Assembly (NCBI RefSeq): GCF_011316935.1
Contig: NZ_WLYS01000003.1
Location: forward strand, 434,001 to 498,000
Direction: 5' to 3'
DNA length: 64,000 nt
Source: Sphingobacterium chungjuense
Lineage (GTDB): Bacteria > Bacteroidota > Bacteroidia > Sphingobacteriales > Sphingobacteriaceae
Shown: positions 1 through 8,654 of the stretch, in pieces
How the letters are laid out: each line of letters opens with the position of its first letter
Numbering within the stretch: position 1 is the first letter of the stretch
Notes under the pieces: model-generated
What the model was told of the DNA's origin: nothing
Databases searched by the model: none
What the model saw: only the letters and a program-made list of their open reading frames with translations
Program-made: the position numbers and the translations under genes

Positions 1-1
1 T

Positions 2-70
2 TTTGAGCTAATAATTGACATAGCTAAGCTCATATCAGGAAAAATCGATCTACTGGAACGGGGCGTTTAG
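2..70 (+). CDS. C-terminal end of an unidentified gene cut by the window start
   Basis: An open frame enters from the left edge and ends at TAG 68-70. The 22 visible residues finish in KIDLLERGV and have an ordinary, mildly amphipathic composition. No start, domain or family can be assigned. It is listed because the frame is open from the first base and the next gene lies on the other strand. It could also be a chance open frame, since 22 codons is short. Confidence 0.35.
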   Translation, partial: FELIIDIAKLISGKIDLLERGV

Positions 71-156
71 TTTATAATGTGTTGTAAATATAGCATTTAT
101 ACCAAACTACGGTCAAGAAAAACAGGAAAATAAGTGAGGCGTTCAGATGACTCAGC

Positions 157-744
157 TTAATGATTGTTATAATCGATATCTAGATTGTATTTCAATAGCA
201 GACCACTTAAGTTCATAGCAGAGAATTTCGCTTTCTTCATTTTATTACGATCGGGATCTATCGCAAAGTTGACTGCCGTACTAAAATCTACTTTTTCTAG
301 ATTGGTATTGGAAAAACGAGTCGCGGAAAGATCACAGTTTTGAAATGATGAACTAGTCAGGTCGGCTTCGGTAAATTCTACCTCCTTGAGCTTACAGTTG
401 GTAAAAATGGTTTTCCGCAACTTCGTACCGAAGAAATTGCTATAATCTAGATAGCAGTCGGTAAAAGAAAATGAAAAGGCAAACATATTGCAGCGGGTAA
501 AATCCAGACCCAGCATCTTGCAAGCGATGAATTCCGCATTTCTAAAACCGACACCATCGATCAGCGCCATCGTAAGATCACATAGTTGGAATGTACAGTC
601 TTCGAAAGCATTGCCCATCAAGTCACTTTTATTAAAATTGCAACTCACAAAGGTGCAGTTCACAAATTCTCGATTCCTCAATTTCTTCTCTGAATAATCG
701 ACTCCTGTAAATGTTTTATCTTGATGTACTACCGTTTCTTCCAT
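157..744 (-). CDS. pentapeptide-repeat protein
   Basis: The 195-residue product is built almost wholly of tandem A(D/N)LXX-type pentapeptide repeats, with Phe or Leu at every fifth position, for example FVNCTFVSCNFNKSDLMG near residues 27-44. Such repeats fold into a right-handed quadrilateral beta-helix. There is no signal peptide, so it is probably cytosolic. Length and Cys/Phe-rich repeats resemble the McbG/Qnr branch, whose members mimic DNA and protect gyrase, but most chromosomal relatives have no known role and resistance should not be inferred. It stands alone, divergent from ligD, and its frame ends 87 bp from the left-edge gene. Confidence 0.85.
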   Translation of the reverse strand: MEETVVHQDKTFTGVDYSEKKLRNREFVNCTFVSCNFNKSDLMGNAFEDCTFQLCDLTMALIDGVGFRNAEFIACKMLGLDFTRCNMFAFSFSFTDCYLDYSNFFGTKLRKTIFTNCKLKEVEFTEADLTSSSFQNCDLSATRFSNTNLEKVDFSTAVNFAIDPDRNKMKKAKFSAMNLSGLLLKYNLDIDYNNH

Positions 745-914
745 GCTTTCCAGTGTAAGCGAAGATGCGAAAACGACATAGATAACGCAAAAAATATATT
801 GAAAAATAAGTGGATAAATTCTTTAAAGACCACAAAATCATCGTACACGTACTACCTCTTGCGGCGGAATAGAATCCATAGCAAACCAATCCATCGGCCA
901 AACGTTTTCTGGAT

Positions 915-3386
915 ATGGCGAAGCTCAATACATATCAGCAGAAACGCGATTTCGACAAAACAAAAGAGCCAAAGGGCGATGAGACAACGAAACGTTCTGC
1001 GAAAAAATTGCGCTTCGTGGTGCAGCGGCATCATGCCTCACGATTGCATTATGATTTCCGGTTGGAAATGGATGGCGTCTTGAAAAGTTGGGCTATTCCC
1101 AAAGGACCTTCCCTCCATTCAACTGATAAACGTTTGGCAGTAATGGTCGAAGACCATCCGTTGAGTTATCGTACATTTGAAGGCGAGATACCCAAAGGAA
1201 GCTATGGTTTTGGAACGGTCACCATTTTCGACGAAGGTTATTATACCCCTTTGGAAAAGTCGCACGGGGAAAAAGAGCTGTTGGCTGAGCTAGATAGTGG
1301 TAGCCTAAAAATTGTACTTCATGGCAAAAAGTTAAAGGGCGAATTTGCCTTGGTACGTATGAAACATGCTCAGGATGATAATGCCTGGCTTCTGCTGAAA
1401 CATAACGACAAATATGCTGTGGAGCAAGCATATGATGCAGAAGACGAAGTCAGCGCAGCGGATAAAGCCGCTGGAACACGTTTTCGCGAACAAACTGCTA
1501 ATTCGACCAAAAAAGTAGTAAATCCCACCACAACCAATTCATTCGCATTCGAACCAATGCTCGCCGTTTTGGCGACCGCCACCACCGAAGATGACGATTG
1601 GATTTTTGAGCAAAAACTAGATGGATTTCGTGCAATCGCGCATCTATCGAAAAAAGATGTTCAGCTACGCTCCCGCAATGGGAAAAGCTTCAACAAACAG
1701 TTTCCCTCATTAGCGAATGCGCTAAAAACCGATGAACGCTCACTCATATTGGATGGAGAAATCGTGGCAGAAGACGCCAAAGGAAATTCGCGCTTTCAGC
1801 TGTTGCAGCACGGAGAACCTCTGCCTGCCAAGTATCAATTGGTGTATTATGTATTCGATCTATTAATGCTGGATGGCAATGATCTACGAGAATATCCGCT
1901 GGTAGAACGCCGTGATTTGCTGGAACGTTGGATGAAAAAGGTTAAAATTCCTAATGTGCGTTTGGTAGAAAGTATGCAAACTTCGGATGAAAAGGAAGCA
2001 TTAAAAATGGCGCAGAAAAAGAACTGGGAAGGTGTCGTCGCCAAAATGAGCGACAGCACCTATCTATCTAACAAACGATCCGATGCTTGGCGCAAATTGA
2101 AGCTGTTGCAATCCCAGGAAGCCATCATTGTCGGATTCACCGCAGCTGCTGGCAGTCGCGTGGGATTTGGAGCATTGGTCTTAGCGGTCATGCAAGAAAA
2201 GCAATATCAATACATTGGAAATGTAGGAACTGGCTTCACGGATGTACAGTTGAAAGAATTGAGCGTGCAACTGAGCAAGATTAAAACTACGAAAAAACCC
2301 TTTGCAGCATCGGTCGCTGTGGCCAACGAGAATAAAGTAACTTGGGTAAAACCCAAACTAATAGCGGAAGTTACATTTAGTGAGTGGACAACGGAAAATC
2401 ATCTTCGACATCCCGTATTTAAAGCTCTACGTCACGATAAGAAGATTCAAGATATCACCAAAGTCCTACCATTAGTAGAAGTGGTCAATGAGCGCGAACT
2501 GTCTTTTGGCAGAAAGAAACTAACCTTATCCAATCAAAAGAAAATATATTGGCCTGATGACGGTATCACAAAAGGTGATCTATTGCATTACTATGAGCAA
2601 GTCGGCGAGCTGATGTTGCCCTACCTGAAAGATAAACCCATTTCGATGAATCGCTTTCCCAATGGCATCCAACAAAAGGGTTTTTTTCAAAAAGATGTGG
2701 ACAAGAATACCGGGCCAAACTGGTTAAAAACCGTAGCGCTAGAATCCGAATCTACTGGCAATACGGTAAATTACCTGATATGCAATGATCTGCCAACCTT
2801 ATTATGGATTGCTAATATGGGATCTATCGAGATCAATCCTTGGTTGGCCACGTATCGCCAGAAAACAAAACCTGTTTTTGCCGTATTGGATCTAGATCCT
2901 AATGGTGCAGATTTCACAGCAGTCGTAGCCGTAGCCAATACGGCACACGCGATATTAGATCAAGCTGGCGTACCCAACTTTATCAAAACATCGGGATCTA
3001 CAGGATTGCACATTTATATATATGTGGCCGAGCAATATAGTTTTGATGTTGTCCGTGATTTTATGGAAATGGTAGCCGAATTGGTGCACGAACAACATCC
3101 AGACAATACCAGCGTAGAACGGTCACCATCTAAAAGAAAAAAGAAAATATATCTGGACTTTATGCAGAATAAACGTGCGCAAACCATTGTAGCGCCCTAT
3201 TCCGTACGTCCTAAACCTGGCGCTACCGTTTCGACACCTTTGGCATGGGACGAGGTAAACGATGACTTGAGCATAGCGCAGTTTTCCATGAGTGCTGTAT
3301 TGACCAGAATAGAATCGCAACAAGATCCCTGGAAAGATATCTTTGAGCATAAAGCTAACTTAAAGAAAGCTATTGCTTCCTTTTAA
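915..3386 (+). CDS. ligD: ATP-dependent DNA ligase D (PE-ligase-polymerase)
   Basis: Multifunctional enzyme of bacterial non-homologous end joining. At 823 residues it has three modules in the Pseudomonas order. The 3'-phosphoesterase (about 1-190) shows the motif HHASRLHYDFRLE (39-51). The ligase (about 210-520) has the nucleotidyl motif KLDG with adenylated Lys234 and a C-terminal OB fold. The primase/polymerase (about 530-810) has catalytic DLD at 659-661 followed by P662, then SGSTGLHIY and APYSVRPKPG. The enzyme trims, fills and seals breaks held by Ku. The Ku gene lies convergently next to it, and the stop codons overlap by four bases. All catalytic motifs are intact. Confidence 0.98.
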   Translation: MAKLNTYQQKRDFDKTKEPKGDETTKRSAKKLRFVVQRHHASRLHYDFRLEMDGVLKSWAIPKGPSLHSTDKRLAVMVEDHPLSYRTFEGEIPKGSYGFGTVTIFDEGYYTPLEKSHGEKELLAELDSGSLKIVLHGKKLKGEFALVRMKHAQDDNAWLLLKHNDKYAVEQAYDAEDEVSAADKAAGTRFREQTANSTKKVVNPTTTNSFAFEPMLAVLATATTEDDDWIFEQKLDGFRAIAHLSKKDVQLRSRNGKSFNKQFPSLANALKTDERSLILDGEIVAEDAKGNSRFQLLQHGEPLPAKYQLVYYVFDLLMLDGNDLREYPLVERRDLLERWMKKVKIPNVRLVESMQTSDEKEALKMAQKKNWEGVVAKMSDSTYLSNKRSDAWRKLKLLQSQEAIIVGFTAAAGSRVGFGALVLAVMQEKQYQYIGNVGTGFTDVQLKELSVQLSKIKTTKKPFAASVAVANENKVTWVKPKLIAEVTFSEWTTENHLRHPVFKALRHDKKIQDITKVLPLVEVVNERELSFGRKKLTLSNQKKIYWPDDGITKGDLLHYYEQVGELMLPYLKDKPISMNRFPNGIQQKGFFQKDVDKNTGPNWLKTVALESESTGNTVNYLICNDLPTLLWIANMGSIEINPWLATYRQKTKPVFAVLDLDPNGADFTAVVAVANTAHAILDQAGVPNFIKTSGSTGLHIYIYVAEQYSFDVVRDFMEMVAELVHEQHPDNTSVERSPSKRKKKIYLDFMQNKRAQTIVAPYSVRPKPGATVSTPLAWDEVNDDLSIAQFSMSAVLTRIESQQDPWKDIFEHKANLKKAIASF

Positions 3387-4141
3387 GCCAGACTCGCTTT
3401 CAATTTTGCCAACAATTCAGAAGCTTTGGTATTCTCCTTTTCGACGTTAATTTTGCGAATACTAGCACGCTTTCCTTGTGCCTTCTTCTTGATGATTTTT
3501 AGCAATTCCTTGCTATACTCGTTGCGAAAACCTGATATATCAAAATCCGAGCTGTTCTGCTTAATCAACTTAGTAGCCATATCCATCTCTGTCTTGGCGA
3601 TACGGGTACTCGGAATTTTAAGATCGGACGTGGCGCGAATTTCTTCTTCGAAACGCAATTTGTTTAAGAGTAACATCCCATCATAAGGCCGTACAATAGC
3701 CAAGTTTTCTGTCGTACGCATGACGAAAGTACTTAAGCCGACGTGACCCGTTTTTTCCAACGATTTATACAAAAGGGAATAGGCTTTTTCCCCTCCTTTC
3801 TGTGGCTCCAAGTAATACGGCGTATCAAAGTATATGGTATCAATGTCGCGCTCCTTGACGAAAGTCTGCAAATTAATCATCTTGTTTTTTTCGGGTAATG
3901 CCTCCTCAAAATCAGCTTCTTCAATCACCACATATTTATCCTTCAGCAAATATCCCTTTACGATATTTTTCCAGGCAACCTCTTTGCCCGTCTTGTCGTT
4001 GACGCGTTTATATCGAATATTGGATAGATCTTTCCGATCCAACATATCCAAATCCAGCTGACTTTCTTGAATAGCACTAAATATTTTGATGGGAATGTTT
4101 ACCAGTCCAAAACCGATTGCCCCTGTCCAGATTGCGCGCAT
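3383..4141 (-). CDS. ku: Ku protein (NHEJ end binding)
   Basis: This 252-residue protein begins MRAIWTGAIGFGLVNIPIKI, the hallmark N-terminus of bacterial Ku. The Ku core beta-barrel fills about 1-200, and a short Lys-rich tail (IKKKAQGKRASIRK) follows, which in other Ku proteins contacts DNA and LigD. Homodimeric Ku threads onto double-strand break ends and recruits LigD. The gene faces ligD and its last base pairs overlap that gene, so the two-protein NHEJ system is complete here. Expression must come from its own promoter in the 175-bp gap shared with riboflavin synthase. Confidence 0.98.
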   Translation of the reverse strand: MRAIWTGAIGFGLVNIPIKIFSAIQESQLDLDMLDRKDLSNIRYKRVNDKTGKEVAWKNIVKGYLLKDKYVVIEEADFEEALPEKNKMINLQTFVKERDIDTIYFDTPYYLEPQKGGEKAYSLLYKSLEKTGHVGLSTFVMRTTENLAIVRPYDGMLLLNKLRFEEEIRATSDLKIPSTRIAKTEMDMATKLIKQNSSDFDISGFRNEYSKELLKIIKKKAQGKRASIRKINVEKENTKASELLAKLKASLA

Positions 4142-4316
4142 AGTGATAGATTATTTTCAAAGAAAACGAATGAGACATCTAAAATGTTTGTAGCGCTGAG
4201 TTAAGGTATCATATAGCAAGAATTTTAAAGGATGGCACCATGATACACACATTTTTTATGACGCCAAATCATTCCTTCTTCTGTTAAAAATGAATAGCTT
4301 TGTATAAAATAACGTC

Positions 4317-4907
4317 ATGTTTACAGGAATCATCGAAGGCTTAGGTACGATTTTGAAAATCGAAAAGGAAGATCAAAATATACATTTCACCGTACAATCA
4401 GACATCAGCAAGGATTTAAAGATCGACCAAAGTATCTCTCACAATGGAGTTTGCTTGACGGTAGTGGCTCAGGATCAGCAGACGCACCGGGTGACCGCGA
4501 TCCAAGAAACTTTGTTGAAATCCAGCTTGGGGAATTTAAAAGAAAACGATGTGGTTAATTTGGAACGCTGTACGGTTGCTGGCGGACGATTGGACGGTCA
4601 TATCGTACAAGGACATGTAGACCAAACTGCGGTTTGCGTAGATATCGAAGATCAAGGTGGAAGCACACTCCTCACCTTTGAGTACGACGCTTCGTTGAAC
4701 AATATCACCGTAGAAAAAGGTTCTATCACAGTGGATGGCATCAGCCTCACGGTTGTCAATTCGCGCACCAATCGTTTTTCGGTAGCCATTATTCCTTATA
4801 CCAAAGAACATACAAACTTCGCGCATATTGCTGTGGGCAACGTCGTCAACATCGAATTTGACATTATTGGAAAGTACGTTAGCAAACTGCTTTCACTACG
4901 CGATTAA
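4317..4907 (+). CDS. ribE: riboflavin synthase, alpha chain
   Basis: Catalyses dismutation of two 6,7-dimethyl-8-ribityllumazine molecules to riboflavin. The 196-residue protein shows the canonical start MFTGIIEGLG and two tandem lumazine-binding barrels (about 1-97 and 98-196). Each has the family signature: SHNGVCLTV in the first and TVDGISLTVV in the second, with GHIVQGHVD at the junction. A TAnnTTTG element at 4295-4302 lies only 14 bases before the ATG, suggesting a very short leader. No FMN riboswitch is visible upstream. The gene ends nine bases from the oppositely oriented oxyR-like gene. Other rib genes are not in the window. Confidence 0.97.
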   Translation: MFTGIIEGLGTILKIEKEDQNIHFTVQSDISKDLKIDQSISHNGVCLTVVAQDQQTHRVTAIQETLLKSSLGNLKENDVVNLERCTVAGGRLDGHIVQGHVDQTAVCVDIEDQGGSTLLTFEYDASLNNITVEKGSITVDGISLTVVNSRTNRFSVAIIPYTKEHTNFAHIAVGNVVNIEFDIIGKYVSKLLSLRD

Positions 4908-4916
4908 ATAGAACAA

Positions 4917-5858
4917 TTAATGCCGGAAGCCGAGCACATCCATACGTCGCTTGGATCTAAATCGCTCGGGCACGGCACGCCATATTTCTTGTTTCAGTGC
5001 TTCAATGGCTTTTTGCTTACTGAAATTTTTAGTCATCACGATACTGATTTCACGAACAGGTTCTGGAGATTTAAAATAGCGCACATGTTGTAACTCATCT
5101 TCGCCGTAATCCAGAATGGTTAATTCGGGTAAAATGGTGATGCCGCCATTAATGTCCACCATGCGTTTTAGGGTTTCTACACTACCTGTATTGTAGTCGA
5201 AAGTGGCATTCGCGGATTGACTTTGTCTGTATTTGCAAATATTCAACACCTGCCCACGCATACAATGCCCTTCATTGAGTAACCAAAGATTATCATCAGC
5301 AATTTCATTAGTCTGGAGCAATTTTTTTCCATACAATTTACTTTCGGCAGATACGTAAGCCACAAAGGTTTCATAGTAGAGCGGCAATTCAGCGATAGCC
5401 GAATCTTGCAACGGTGTCGATAAGATACCACAATCCAATGTACCGTTTTTAAGCTCCTGAACGATCTTTTCAGTCGTATATTCCCAGATTTGTATCTTCA
5501 ACTTTGGATATTTCTTGGCAAAAGAAGCAATCACCGGTGGCAGCAAATAAGGCGCTACCGTTGGAATGACGCCAATACGAAATTCTCCCGCCAGCTGACC
5601 TGATGCTTCCTGTAAAATATCGCCAATCTTCTTACTTTCTGTCAGCACAATACGTGCTTGCCTAATAACGCGCTCACCGATCTCAGTCGGCACGACGGGC
5701 TGCCGGCTGCGATCAAATATTTTTGCCCCAAGATTTTCTTCCAATTTCTGTATCTGCATACTCAGTGTAGGTTGCGTCACAAAACACTTTTCAGCGGCAG
5801 CAACAAAACTCCGATAAGTGTCTACAGCTATAACGTATTCTAATTGAACCAGTGTCAT
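4917..5858 (-). CDS. oxyR: OxyR-type LysR-family peroxide sensor
   Basis: A 313-residue LysR regulator with an N-terminal winged helix (about 1-60; TQPTLSMQIQKLEENLG is the recognition region) and a periplasmic-binding-protein-like sensor domain (about 92-300). The redox signature GHCMRGQ places Cys199 and a second Cys208 at the same numbers as the two cysteines that form the peroxide-induced disulfide in E. coli OxyR, so a peroxide-sensing role is well supported. Usual targets are catalase and peroxidase genes; none is adjacent. It is divergent from the S46 peptidase gene, separated by 142 bp. Confidence 0.9.
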   Translation of the reverse strand: MTLVQLEYVIAVDTYRSFVAAAEKCFVTQPTLSMQIQKLEENLGAKIFDRSRQPVVPTEIGERVIRQARIVLTESKKIGDILQEASGQLAGEFRIGVIPTVAPYLLPPVIASFAKKYPKLKIQIWEYTTEKIVQELKNGTLDCGILSTPLQDSAIAELPLYYETFVAYVSAESKLYGKKLLQTNEIADDNLWLLNEGHCMRGQVLNICKYRQSQSANATFDYNTGSVETLKRMVDINGGITILPELTILDYGEDELQHVRYFKSPEPVREISIVMTKNFSKQKAIEALKQEIWRAVPERFRSKRRMDVLGFRH

Positions 5859-5964
5859 AATATAAATTTAAACTATACTAAGGTAAACATTTTACACTTA
5901 AAATATTTCTCTTTAAGTAAAAAAACGTTAGTTGGAGACAATCTGCTACTACAGAAAGTTTTTG

Positions 5965-5972
5965 TAATTTTG
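5965..5972 (+). promoter_or_regulatory. -7 promoter element upstream of the S46 peptidase gene
   Basis: The octamer TAATTTTG matches the Bacteroidota sigma-A -7 consensus TAnnTTTG and ends 28 bases before the ATG at 6001. No convincing TTTG or TTG is found 19 bases upstream, so the call rests on the -7 element alone. Confidence 0.45.
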
Positions 5973-6000
5973 AGATCCAACAACACAAGGTTACAAGTTT

Positions 6001-8160
6001 ATGATTTCACACAAAGTATTATTGACGGCTCTGCTGCTCGGCGCCAGCGCTTTTCAATTTGCCGCAACCGTTCCCGACGAAGGCATGTTCCCGCTCAGCG
6101 ATCTTAATCGCGCAGGACTTAAGAAAGCGGGATTAAAAATTTCAGAAAAAGATATTTACAACCCCGGAAGCATTGGCTTGGTCGATGCCTTGGTACGCGT
6201 AGGCGGATGTTCAGGTTCTTTTGTCTCTGGCAAAGGCCTTATCATCACCAATCACCACTGTGCTTTCAGCGCTGTTCAATTGGCCAGCACACCGCAACAC
6301 AACTATTTAGAAAATGGTTTTGTTGCACAGCAACAAGAGCAAGAGATCGAAGCAAAGGGACTGACCATTCGCATCACCGATTCATACGAAGATGTATCCA
6401 AACAAGTTCTTGAGGCTGTAAAAAATATCAGCGATCCGCTACAACGCATCGAAGTGATCAATCAAAAGCGAAGCGAATTGGCGAAGCAAGCAGAGCAAGC
6501 CGATCCAACCATCAAAGCCGAAGTGTCTGAGATGTTTATCGGAAAGAGCTATGTCTTGTTTAAATACAAAACCATTGAAGATGTACGATTGGTATACGTA
6601 CCTCGACAAAATATAGGCGAATTTGGCTTCGAAACAGATAACTGGGTATGGCCACGCCACACCGGTGATTATTCTTTCTTGCGCGCCTATGTAGCTAAAG
6701 ATGGCTCAGCTGCACCTTACTCGAAAGACAATGTGCCCTACGAACCAAAGAAACATTTGAAGGTCAATCCAAATGGCGTAGAAGAAAATGATTTTGTATT
6801 CATCTTGGGTTATCCAGGTCGCACTTTCCGTCACAGACCAGCACAATACATCGAGTATCAAGAGAAATTCTTATTGCCGTACACTTCCGATTTGTATGAT
6901 TTTGAAAATCAACGCATGGAGGCTGCCGGTAAACGTGATAAAGCCGTAGAATTGGCTTTGGCTACGCGTATCAAACGTAACGCGAACGTGTTGAAGAACT
7001 ACCGCGGCAAGCTGAAAGGCCTGCGCAACACCAATCTCATTCAAAGTAAAATGGATGATGATGCGGCTCTAGCCAAATTTATTGACAGCAAACCGGAGTT
7101 AAAATCTGCTTACGGCACCTTGATGAATGACATCGAACAACACTACAATATGGTGTTTGCAGATGCACCTAAAGAGCTTTGGATGAATAATGTATATCAC
7201 GGTGTGAAGACCTTTGATATCGTCAGCTACTTTCAATCTTTTCAAGATGCTTTGGCGCAGCAAACTTCGCCAAAAGCACAACAAGCGCTGTATGATCAAA
7301 ATATCGCCAACTTTAGTAAACGGATTCCCGAACTATTCGAGGCGTATCATTTGGGTGTGGATCAACAAATTGCCGCTCACCTATTCGCAGAAGGCGCAAA
7401 AATGCAAGGTGCGAATTCTTTGAAATTCTTACAAAATACCGCTCTTGCTAAAGGGGATACGACTGGTGCATGGATTGCACAATTACTGGGCAGCAGCAAA
7501 TTGAATAACGAGGCATCCTTCCGTCAAATCATAGCTTCACCAGCCAGTATTTTGGGATATAAAGACGATGTATTGACCTTGCACCGCGATTTGGCAAAAG
7601 AATATGCGCAATTCACTGCCGAGCAAAAACGCCGCGAAGGTGCGTTGAACAAGCTAATGGGTGATTATGTAGCGGTACGTGAACAGTTTATGGACAAAAA
7701 CTTTGTACCCGATGCCAACTCGACCTTGCGTCTCACGTTTGGCAATATTAAAGGTTACAGTCCAGCAGATGCTACCTATATGCATCCTTTTACCAGCGTC
7801 AAAGGTTTGTTGGAAAAAGGAAATTCTGGACTTCCAGAATTTGGTTATCCACACAAGATCAAAGAAGCTTGGTTGGCAAAAGACTTTGGCAGCTATTTGA
7901 AGAAAGATATGAATGATGTACCTGTAAACATCTTGTATAATATGGATACGACAGGTGGCAATTCAGGATCACCAATTATGAATGCGCATGGCGAATTGAT
8001 CGGCGTCAATTTCGATCGTGCCTACGATGCAACGATCAATGATTTCGCTTGGAATGAGAGCTATAGCAGATCCATCGGTGTCGATATCCGCTTCGTACTG
8101 TGGGTGGCAGACAAAATAGATAATGCACACTTCATCTTGAAAGAGATGGGCGTACAATAG
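6001..8160 (+). CDS. dpp11: S46-family dipeptidyl peptidase, DPP11-type (Asp/Glu-specific)
   Basis: A 719-residue periplasmic serine exopeptidase with a signal peptide (hydrophobic residues 6-22, ending AAT). His85 lies in ITNHHC and Ser655 in GGNSGSP; the likely third member is an Asp in RHTGDYS (residue 223). In the S46 family the residue 18 positions after the catalytic Ser sets specificity: Gly gives DPP7 (hydrophobic P1), Arg gives DPP11 (acidic P1). Here it is Arg673 in GVNFDR, so release of dipeptides with Asp or Glu at P1 is predicted. Ser655 and Arg673 carry the same numbers as in Porphyromonas gingivalis DPP11. It is a single gene followed by a strong terminator. Confidence 0.93.
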   Translation: MISHKVLLTALLLGASAFQFAATVPDEGMFPLSDLNRAGLKKAGLKISEKDIYNPGSIGLVDALVRVGGCSGSFVSGKGLIITNHHCAFSAVQLASTPQHNYLENGFVAQQQEQEIEAKGLTIRITDSYEDVSKQVLEAVKNISDPLQRIEVINQKRSELAKQAEQADPTIKAEVSEMFIGKSYVLFKYKTIEDVRLVYVPRQNIGEFGFETDNWVWPRHTGDYSFLRAYVAKDGSAAPYSKDNVPYEPKKHLKVNPNGVEENDFVFILGYPGRTFRHRPAQYIEYQEKFLLPYTSDLYDFENQRMEAAGKRDKAVELALATRIKRNANVLKNYRGKLKGLRNTNLIQSKMDDDAALAKFIDSKPELKSAYGTLMNDIEQHYNMVFADAPKELWMNNVYHGVKTFDIVSYFQSFQDALAQQTSPKAQQALYDQNIANFSKRIPELFEAYHLGVDQQIAAHLFAEGAKMQGANSLKFLQNTALAKGDTTGAWIAQLLGSSKLNNEASFRQIIASPASILGYKDDVLTLHRDLAKEYAQFTAEQKRREGALNKLMGDYVAVREQFMDKNFVPDANSTLRLTFGNIKGYSPADATYMHPFTSVKGLLEKGNSGLPEFGYPHKIKEAWLAKDFGSYLKKDMNDVPVNILYNMDTTGGNSGSPIMNAHGELIGVNFDRAYDATINDFAWNESYSRSIGVDIRFVLWVADKIDNAHFILKEMGVQ

Positions 8161-8177
8161 TCTGATCATTAAAATAG

Positions 8178-8213
8178 AAAAAGGTCGACAGCGCATGCAG
8201 TCGACCTTTTTTT
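8178..8213. terminator. bidirectional terminator between convergent genes
   Basis: Arms AAGGTCGAC and GTCGACCTT flank a 10-base loop, with A-run on the left and T7 on the right. It can end the S46 peptidase transcript and the minus-strand small gene. Confidence 0.85.
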
Positions 8214-8235
8214 ACGTATATGCTAGTACAACGTA

Positions 8236-8550
8236 CTAATCTTTTTGCTCATCGTGCCGCGCACGGAGATCGAGCTCCAAGATAATATCTCTTTTTTTGC
8301 CCTCAATGACCGAAATATCTCCAGCCACAAATATTCCCTTTGAACCCGTTTTTACGTTTTGGATACCGTATACATGTGATTCGTCGCCAGGATCAGTATC
8401 GCCCTCGTAGCGGTAAATTTGATCAATCTTATAATCTTGCGCGGTGGCATGCAATTCATCAAATTCAATATTGTAATCTACCTCGTATCCCTCTTGCTTC
8501 AACTTCTCGATTGCTACGGAAGCTGATTCGTAATTATGTCTCGTTTTCAT
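8236..8550 (-). CDS. small conserved Bacteroidota protein of unknown function
   Basis: This 104-residue acidic protein has no signal peptide or membrane segment. Its pattern, an N-terminal helix (IEKLKQEGYEVDYN), then IDQIYRYEGDTDPGDESHVYGIQ and KGIFVAGD, matches small Bacteroidota proteins that databases often label phosphoribosylpyrophosphate synthetase. It is far too short for that enzyme and lacks its PRPP-binding motifs, so that name should not be trusted. The start codon is preceded by GGAGAT about 10 bases upstream, one of few Shine-Dalgarno-like sites in the window. The gene stands alone. Confidence 0.75.
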   Translation of the reverse strand: MKTRHNYESASVAIEKLKQEGYEVDYNIEFDELHATAQDYKIDQIYRYEGDTDPGDESHVYGIQNVKTGSKGIFVAGDISVIEGKKRDIILELDLRARHDEQKD

Positions 8551-8654
8551 AAGTCTATTATCTCCTATTCTTTAAGAACTAACAACTCAAATAAAAATGT
8601 GTTTTTAAGGCTAGCATTTTTTAACTTGCTTTGAATTACGACAAACTATTTACT

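Noticed and set aside
721..1083. Plus-strand frame running from the pentapeptide gene into ligD
   Set aside because: Basic, motif-free and overlapping both real genes. I see nothing else in the 170-bp gap 745-914.
4142..4316. FMN riboswitch before riboflavin synthase
   Set aside because: The conserved RFN-element blocks are absent from this gap.
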